A DNA stretch of 47,127 nt from Candidatus Gastranaerophilales bacterium (GTDB lineage Bacteria; Cyanobacteriota; Vampirovibrionia; Gastranaerophilales; Gastranaerophilaceae). Location: assembly GCA_017560095.1 (NCBI GenBank), contig JAFYOU010000049.1:1-47127 (forward strand). The letters are read 5' to 3'. The position numbers were made by a program, and so were the translations under genes. Below are positions 42,783-47,127 of the stretch, in pieces. Below the pieces are notes generated by a model. It ran no database searches, was not told the DNA's origin, and worked only from the letters and a program-made list of their open reading frames with translations. Position 1 is the first letter of the stretch. Each line of letters starts with the position of its first letter.

Positions 42783-43691
42783 ATGAATAAACTTAACGAA
42801 AACAATTTTAAATCTGGTTTAGTCACCATTGTTGCTCGTCCCAATGTTGGAAAGTCTACTCTTTTAAATAAAATTTTAGGCCAAAAAGTTGCAATTGCGA
42901 CTCCTTTAAGACAAACTACAAGAAAAAATTTAAAGGGAATATACACAGATTCCAATTGCCAAATTGTCCTAATTGATACTCCTGGTGTTCATAAACCATT
43001 GAATGAGCTTGGAAAATATCTATCAAACCAATCAAAAGAAGCTACATTAGATACCGATTTAATCTTATTTATGGTTGATGCTACGGAACCATGTGGTCTC
43101 GGGGATAAATGGATTTGGGATAACTATTTAAAAGATTCAAAAACACCAATTCTTCTTGTATATAACAAAGTTGATTTAATCAAAAAGTTAGAAGAAAGGG
43201 AATTAAATGTTTATTCATACAAAAAAGCTTTTGAAGCCAATCTAGATTCAGTTAAAATAAGCGCCAAAACTGGAAGAAATGTTGACGATTTAATTAAAAA
43301 AATCAAAGAATATTTACCCTATGGCGAAAAATTTTATGATGAAGAAATGGTTTGCGATAGCAATATGAGAGAAATCTCGGCCGAAATTATTCGAGAGCAA
43401 ATCATTCTTAATACAAAAGATGAAGTTCCTCATAGTGTTGCCGTTACAATAGACAACTACAAAGAAGAAGAAAACATTGATAAAATAAGTGCCAAAATTA
43501 TTGTAAATAATGACAGTCAAAAAGGTATTTTAATAGGCAAACAAGGAGCTATGCTCAAAAAGATTGGAACTGCTTCAAGAAAAGAGTTGGAAAAAATTCT
43601 AGAGAAAAAAGTTTTCTTAGAATTATTTGTTAAAGTTCAAAAAAATTGGTTAAAAGATAAAAACGCAATTAAAGAATTTGGTTTTGAATAA
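42783..43691 (+). CDS. era: ribosome-assembly GTPase Era
   Basis: Binds 16S rRNA near its 3' end during small-subunit assembly. The 302 residues show the GTPase motifs ARPNVGKSTLLNKIL (18-32, Ala replacing the usual first Gly of G-R-P-N), DTPGVHKPLNELG, NKVDLI and SAKTG, followed by a C-terminal KH domain with the GxxG loop in GILIGKQGAMLKKIG. Its stop is one base from the stop of the convergent gene. Confidence 0.97.
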   Translation: MNKLNENNFKSGLVTIVARPNVGKSTLLNKILGQKVAIATPLRQTTRKNLKGIYTDSNCQIVLIDTPGVHKPLNELGKYLSNQSKEATLDTDLILFMVDATEPCGLGDKWIWDNYLKDSKTPILLVYNKVDLIKKLEERELNVYSYKKAFEANLDSVKISAKTGRNVDDLIKKIKEYLPYGEKFYDEEMVCDSNMREISAEIIREQIILNTKDEVPHSVAVTIDNYKEEENIDKISAKIIVNNDSQKGILIGKQGAMLKKIGTASRKELEKILEKKVFLELFVKVQKNWLKDKNAIKEFGFE

Positions 43692-43692
43692 A

Positions 43693-45003
43693 CTATTTTC
43701 TATTTAAAACATAAATTGTTGCTTCTTCTTTTGTTTTAATTTCACCAGATAGTTGCATTTCAATTAATTCATCAATTATTTCGCCAACCACTTTTGAAGG
43801 CTTTAATTTTAAAATTTGCATTATCTCTTTACCATCCAATAAAGGTTTAGGTGAGGATACTGCATCTTTAACTGATTCATAATATTTTTCAAGCTCATCA
43901 AGGTGATTTAAAGATTTTTCAAGCATTTCCTGAGTTACCGCTTCACCAAGCGCAGAAAGTCTATCTGCTCGAGATAATGCAATAACATCTAATGTGTCAA
44001 TTCCTAATTTTCTAACAAAACGAGCAAAAGCTTTTTTGTTATCAGAGCTATTAATTAAGCTTGCTGGATAAATATGATGTTTTATCATTTTACAAATATA
44101 ATTAATTTGTTTATTTGAAAATTTAAGTTCCTCTAGTTCTTTGACTGCAATTTGCGCTCCAATTAAATCATGTCCAATAAATCTATGGCGACCAATAGGT
44201 TCAATCGTCCAAGTCCTAGGTTTTCCAATATCATGATAAAATGCAGCAATCTTTAAAATCGGATTATCTGTTTTGATTTGTTTAACTGTTTCGATTGAAT
44301 GATGAATTAAATCAAGATGATGATGAGAATTATTTGGAATCCTTTTTATTTCTTTAACAAATGGAAAAATTAACTCCAAAATACCATCCTCAAACATTTT
44401 TAACAAAGTTTCAACAACAAATTTCCCTTCGAAAATTTTAATTACTTCATAATTAATTCTTTCACGTGCAACAAAATTAATTAAATAAAATTTTTCCTTA
44501 ACAAACACAGACAATTTTTCATCAATCGAAAAACCCGTTAAAGACATAAACCGATACAATCTTAAAAAACGAAGCGGATCATCAATAAAATTATTAAAAT
44601 CTGATGTTTTTAAAATTTTATTTTTAATGTCACCAGCACCATTTAAAGGATCAATTACTTCCTCCTTATTTAAATTGTAAAATATAGAATTAATTGTAAA
44701 ATCTCGTCTTTTAATATCTTCTTCTATACTATTGTTTAGTGCTTTAGATATATCAAAATAATTTATTTTATCTTTTAAAACTACACGATAAATTTCGTTT
44801 ACATTATCTAATTCAACAAAAGTTCCATCTAATTCAGCTGCTATTTTCATAGCTAAAGCTTTAGAGTCACCTAAAACAACTAAATCTCTATCATGCGAAA
44901 TTTCGTCATTTAAAAAATAGTTTCTCAAATATCCGCCAACAAGATAAACCTCTTGATCGGATATGATATTTTTTATTGCATCTAAAATAGAATCTTTAAA
45001 CAT
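43693..45003 (-). CDS. CCA tRNA nucleotidyltransferase / poly(A) polymerase family with HD domain
   Basis: A class II nucleotidyltransferase of 436 residues. Head: VYLVGGYLRNYFL (25-37 region; the usual G-G-x-x-R-D reads G-G-Y-L-R-N) and the metal pair in HDRDLVVLG. Neck: RRDFTINSIFYNL and DPLRFLRLYRFM. Then an HD domain with FYHDIGKPRTW and MIKHHIYP. Either CCA-adding or A-adding activity is possible; family members in cyanobacteria are split between the two. I choose the ATG one base after the rsmE stop, with AAGGA upstream; 13 earlier codons would lie inside rsmE. Confidence 0.9.
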   Translation of the reverse strand: MFKDSILDAIKNIISDQEVYLVGGYLRNYFLNDEISHDRDLVVLGDSKALAMKIAAELDGTFVELDNVNEIYRVVLKDKINYFDISKALNNSIEEDIKRRDFTINSIFYNLNKEEVIDPLNGAGDIKNKILKTSDFNNFIDDPLRFLRLYRFMSLTGFSIDEKLSVFVKEKFYLINFVARERINYEVIKIFEGKFVVETLLKMFEDGILELIFPFVKEIKRIPNNSHHHLDLIHHSIETVKQIKTDNPILKIAAFYHDIGKPRTWTIEPIGRHRFIGHDLIGAQIAVKELEELKFSNKQINYICKMIKHHIYPASLINSSDNKKAFARFVRKLGIDTLDVIALSRADRLSALGEAVTQEMLEKSLNHLDELEKYYESVKDAVSSPKPLLDGKEIMQILKLKPSKVVGEIIDELIEMQLSGEIKTKEEATIYVLNRK

Positions 45004-45004
45004 C

Positions 45005-45730
45005 TTATTCAATCCTTGACACAATATTTGAAATCGCAACAACGGCAGCGTTTGGGGCTTTATAAATCATTTTTCCAAGCGTTATTAATTTAAAATCTTG
45101 CTCAATAAAATATTTAAATTCATTTTCACTAAAGCCACCTTCAGGCCCAATTACAATAGCTAATTCGGAATTTAAATCAATATTAGATAGGCAATTATTC
45201 AATGTCTTATTTTCATATTTTTCTGCGAAAATTAAAATATTTTCTTTTTTAAACTTAGATAGAGCATCGGTCAAATTCAAAACTTCCTCAATTTTTGCTT
45301 TATCAGCCCTTTCGCACTGCTTAAAATTTTCATCAGAAATTTTATTCCATTTTTCAATTTTACCTTTCAGTGAATTAAGAGAAACTGAAACATTATCAGA
45401 TAAAACCGGATATATTTTTTTAACACCCGTTTGAGTAGCATTTGCAATCAATAAATTTTGTGCATCTGATGCCAAAACCGATTGAACTAGCACAATTTTA
45501 TTATTTAAAATTCTATTTGATTGGGCTCTTTCTACAATTTGCGCTTTTAGCGAGTTTTTATTAACCTCACTAATTTCGCAATTATAAACATTTCTTTCTT
45601 CATCAATAAATTTAACTTTTTGACGAGGCTTAACCCTTAAAACCTTAATTAAATGAAACAAATTTTCATTATCAATTAATTCAATAAAATTGTTTTTTAT
45701 TTCTTCTTTTTTTATCAAAAAATGCGGCAT
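45005..45730 (-). CDS. rsmE: 16S rRNA (uracil-1498-N3)-methyltransferase RsmE
   Basis: A SPOUT-fold methyltransferase of 241 residues acting on the decoding region of 16S rRNA. N-terminal PUA-like domain (HLIKVLRVKPRQKVKFIDE, about 25-43) and the C-terminal knot with IVIGPEGGFSENEF (about 192-206) and LGKMIYKAPNAAVVAISNI, where the usual L-R-x-E-T-A reads I-Y-K-A-P-N-A-A. First gene of a two-gene unit with the nucleotidyltransferase; both act on stable RNA. Confidence 0.93.
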   Translation of the reverse strand: MPHFLIKKEEIKNNFIELIDNENLFHLIKVLRVKPRQKVKFIDEERNVYNCEISEVNKNSLKAQIVERAQSNRILNNKIVLVQSVLASDAQNLLIANATQTGVKKIYPVLSDNVSVSLNSLKGKIEKWNKISDENFKQCERADKAKIEEVLNLTDALSKFKKENILIFAEKYENKTLNNCLSNIDLNSELAIVIGPEGGFSENEFKYFIEQDFKLITLGKMIYKAPNAAVVAISNIVSRIE

Positions 45731-45846
45731 AACAAGTCAATTTTAACACAAAATAAGTATTTTCTAATACATATGAATGATATTTTTAAAAACATCTAAA
45801 GTCCCAAAAACACTTATAAATAAAGACTTTTAAAGGTATTCTATAA

Positions 45847-45888
45847 CTAAAGTATAAAAAATATAAACTAAAGTATAAGAAATAAAAA
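45847..45888 (+). repeat. 21-base tandem duplication in the flagellin promoter
   Basis: Two adjacent 21-base units beginning CTAAAGTATAA match at 19 of 21 positions. Each contains TAAAGTAT, a sigma-28 -35-like box; only the second has a matching -10. Spacing of 21 bases puts the two on the same helix face. Confidence 0.7.
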
Positions 45889-45895
45889 ACGATAT
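45869..45895 (+). promoter_or_regulatory. sigma-28 (FliA) type flagellin promoter
   Basis: TAAAGTAT at 45869-45876 matches the sigma-28 -35 consensus TAAAGTTT at seven of eight; with TAAA-N15 spacing the -10 reads AACGATAT (45888-45895), sharing the CGATA core of GCCGATAA. This is the expected promoter class for a late flagellar gene. The start should be near 45902. Confidence 0.65.
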
Positions 45896-45924
45896 AAAAA
45901 GTATCAAATAGATGGAGAGAAAAA

Positions 45925-46911
45925 ATGGCTATTACTTTAGGAACAAACATACCTTCCTATACAGCTCGTGTTAATTTAAACAGTGTGACTACAAAATTAA
46001 CAGACACGATGGAAAAATTATCAACTGGCTTAAAAATCAATAGAGCTGGCGACGATGCTGCAGGATTGGTAATTTCAGAAAACATGGAAGCCTTAATAAG
46101 AGGCTCAAAACAAGCTCAAGCTAACATTCAAAATGCAAAAAGTTTTTTAACTATTGCTGAAGATGGCATGGTGGCAATCGGTGATCATTTTCAAAGAATT
46201 AACGACTTATTAGTCAATATGGCAAATGACACAAATGATATCAATTCAAGAACAGCTTCAATAAGAGAAATCATTGAAAGACTTGATGAAATTGATAGAT
46301 TAGCTGATACAACAAATTTTAATGGCAAAACAATGCTTGATGGAAGCGTTGATTCAATCATAGTTCAAATGGGACCAGATGAAACATCTGCTTCAGTTTT
46401 AGATATTTCAAGAGCACTTACAGATTGCCACATTGAATCACTAAATGCATTATTACCTGGCAATTTAAATCCAGACGCACTTAAATTAGACAATGGCGAT
46501 ATAATTATCCCAAAAGAAGAAGTGCAAGACGATGGTTCAATTAAAACAGTGTATTACTATGAAAAAGACGGTTCTGAATACACAGGAAATACAACAGGCT
46601 TAGAAACCGCCTTTGACCCAACAAATGAAAATTGCAGAGCCTACATGGCAAACGTTCAAGATGCAATCGCTGAACTTTCTACAAGACGTGGCTTATTGGG
46701 TGCTTATGAAAACAGAATGGAAAGCTCGTATGATTCTATGTCAACTCGTATTGAATCATTAGAAACAGCAAAAAGCATTTATACAGATACTGACATCGCT
46801 GAAGCAGCAACAGCAATGTCAACTCAACAAATAATGCAACAATATAACGTTGCAATTCTTGCAAATACTAACACATTCCCTCAATTGGCTTTATCGCTAC
46901 TTGGTGGCTAA
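45925..46911 (+). CDS. fliC: flagellin
   Basis: The filament subunit; 328 residues, so with a short variable region. D0/D1 N-terminal helices: MAITLGTNIPSYTARVNLNS, LSTGLKINRAGDDAAGLVIS; C-terminal: RMESSYDSMSTRIESLETAK, STQQIMQQYNVAILANTN. The variable part (about 140-240) is small and acidic. The region that TLR5 reads in Salmonella flagellin is preserved in key residues (Arg91, Leu95, Glu115 here for Arg90, Leu94, Glu114). Ribosome site GGAGAG before the ATG; monocistronic, with a sigma-28 promoter and a strong terminator. Confidence 0.97.
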   Translation: MAITLGTNIPSYTARVNLNSVTTKLTDTMEKLSTGLKINRAGDDAAGLVISENMEALIRGSKQAQANIQNAKSFLTIAEDGMVAIGDHFQRINDLLVNMANDTNDINSRTASIREIIERLDEIDRLADTTNFNGKTMLDGSVDSIIVQMGPDETSASVLDISRALTDCHIESLNALLPGNLNPDALKLDNGDIIIPKEEVQDDGSIKTVYYYEKDGSEYTGNTTGLETAFDPTNENCRAYMANVQDAIAELSTRRGLLGAYENRMESSYDSMSTRIESLETAKSIYTDTDIAEAATAMSTQQIMQQYNVAILANTNTFPQLALSLLGG

Positions 46912-46936
46912 TAAAAATATTTCTCTCCACAAAAAA

Positions 46937-46970
46937 GACTCCTTTTGGAATTTCCAAAAGGAGTTCTTTA
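46937..46970 (+). terminator. flagellin terminator
   Basis: An 11-bp stem ACTCCTTTTGG / CCAAAAGGAGT with an AATTT loop, followed by TCTTTATTATTT. The left flank has six A, so it could also work on the other strand. Confidence 0.88.
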
Positions 46971-46986
46971 TTATTTGAATATTTAC

Positions 46987-47127
46987 GCACCGGCTTGCGC
47001 TTATTTGCTCCTGAGGAAATCATAGATTTCCACGTCGCATTCGTAGTGCTATCGTCAAAGCTCAACGCTTCGCCGATTTAGCACCGGCTTGCGCTTATTT
47101 GCTCCTGAGGAAATCATAGATTTCCAC
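46987..47127. repeat. tandem repeat, 94-base period, cut by the window edge
   Basis: A 47-base segment starting GCACCGGCTTGCGC recurs exactly 94 bases later (46987-47033 and 47081-47127); the window ends within the second unit. Each copy contains the palindrome GGAAATCATAGATTTCC. The 47 bases between are richer in GC than the surroundings (CGTAGTGCTATCGTC, ACGCTTCGCCG). It is intergenic and non-coding as far as seen. Confidence 0.85.

Noticed and set aside
45004-45042. Upstream start of the nucleotidyltransferase overlapping rsmE
   Set aside because: The ATG one base after the rsmE stop has a ribosome site and yields the normal N-terminus.
46868-47065. Minus-strand open frame of 65 codons over the flagellin end
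   Set aside because: It runs through the flagellin terminator and the tandem repeat, has no ribosome site, and resembles no protein.
46987-47127. CRISPR array (47-base repeat, 47-base spacer)
   Set aside because: Only two copies are visible, the repeat is long for CRISPR, no cas gene is in the window, and the in-between sequence looks like part of a longer repeat unit. Sequence beyond the edge would decide.
1-47127. tRNA, rRNA or transposase genes
   Set aside because: I scanned for T-loop-like GGTTCGAATCC words, rRNA signatures and transposase motifs and found none. A tRNAscan or Infernal run would settle small RNAs.

Overview
The window is AT-rich bacterial chromosome with almost no spare DNA. 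It suggests a flagellated, double-membraned member of the non-photosynthetic Cyanobacteria sister class (Vampirovibrionia/Melainabacteria, probably gut-type Gastranaerophilales). Reasons: the ATP synthase operon has the cyanobacterial order a-c-b'-b-delta-alpha-gamma, two b-type subunits and no beta or epsilon; NusB has the long cyanobacterial form; the Omp85 protein shows three POTRA repeats; a predicted inner-membrane protein has an AMIN-like region. P-ring and L-ring genes, a porin and Omp85 show an outer membrane. No photosynthesis gene is present. The lineage call is inference from protein features, not from an rRNA gene.

Layout. 1-523 is gene-free and holds inverted repeats and a promoter. 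524-2523 (+) is a formate/nitrite channel overlapping a porin gene. 2524-7679 (-) is the ATP synthase operon. 7797-13044 (+) is a glycosyltransferase, nusB, ftsY and comEC. 13095-14774 (+) is a PPi-type phosphofructokinase with a strong terminator. 14931-23481 (-) is a flagellar rod, ring and hook-junction operon: lytic transglycosylase, flgF, flgG, flgA, flgH, flgI, rod-binding flgJ, a FlgM-like gene, flgN, flgK, flgL. 23630-25807 (-) is Omp85. 25995-26660 (+) is an orphan sigma-region-4-like protein. 26711-31217 (+) is def-fmt-aroH-M16-M16. 31214-34922 (-) is ribE-ribBA and a GT39-like membrane glycosyltransferase. 35037-36891 (+) is fliM-fliN and a receiver protein. 36979-38047 (+) is coaD and a coiled-coil partner. 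38120-40888 (+) is a large unrecognised 922-residue protein. 40883-42699 (-) is an AMIN-like membrane protein with a coupled 49-codon gene. 42783-43691 (+) is era. 43693-45730 (-) is rsmE and a CCA/poly(A) polymerase-type enzyme. 45925-46911 (+) is flagellin with a sigma-28 promoter. The last 141 bases carry a tandem repeat running off the window.

Three themes stand out. Motility genes lie in three separate blocks (rod/ring/junction, switch, filament), with candidates for FlgM and its sigma-28 target promoter both in the window. Several genes have a good promoter whose -10 box ends 6-7 bases before the ATG, predicting leaderless mRNAs. Convergent operons repeatedly meet stop codon to stop codon with no terminator between them. 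The most novel candidates are the 922-residue protein with a toxin-like C-terminal domain, the 49-codon gene overlapping its end, the receiver protein with an unknown N-terminal domain in the switch operon, and the orphan sigma-like protein.
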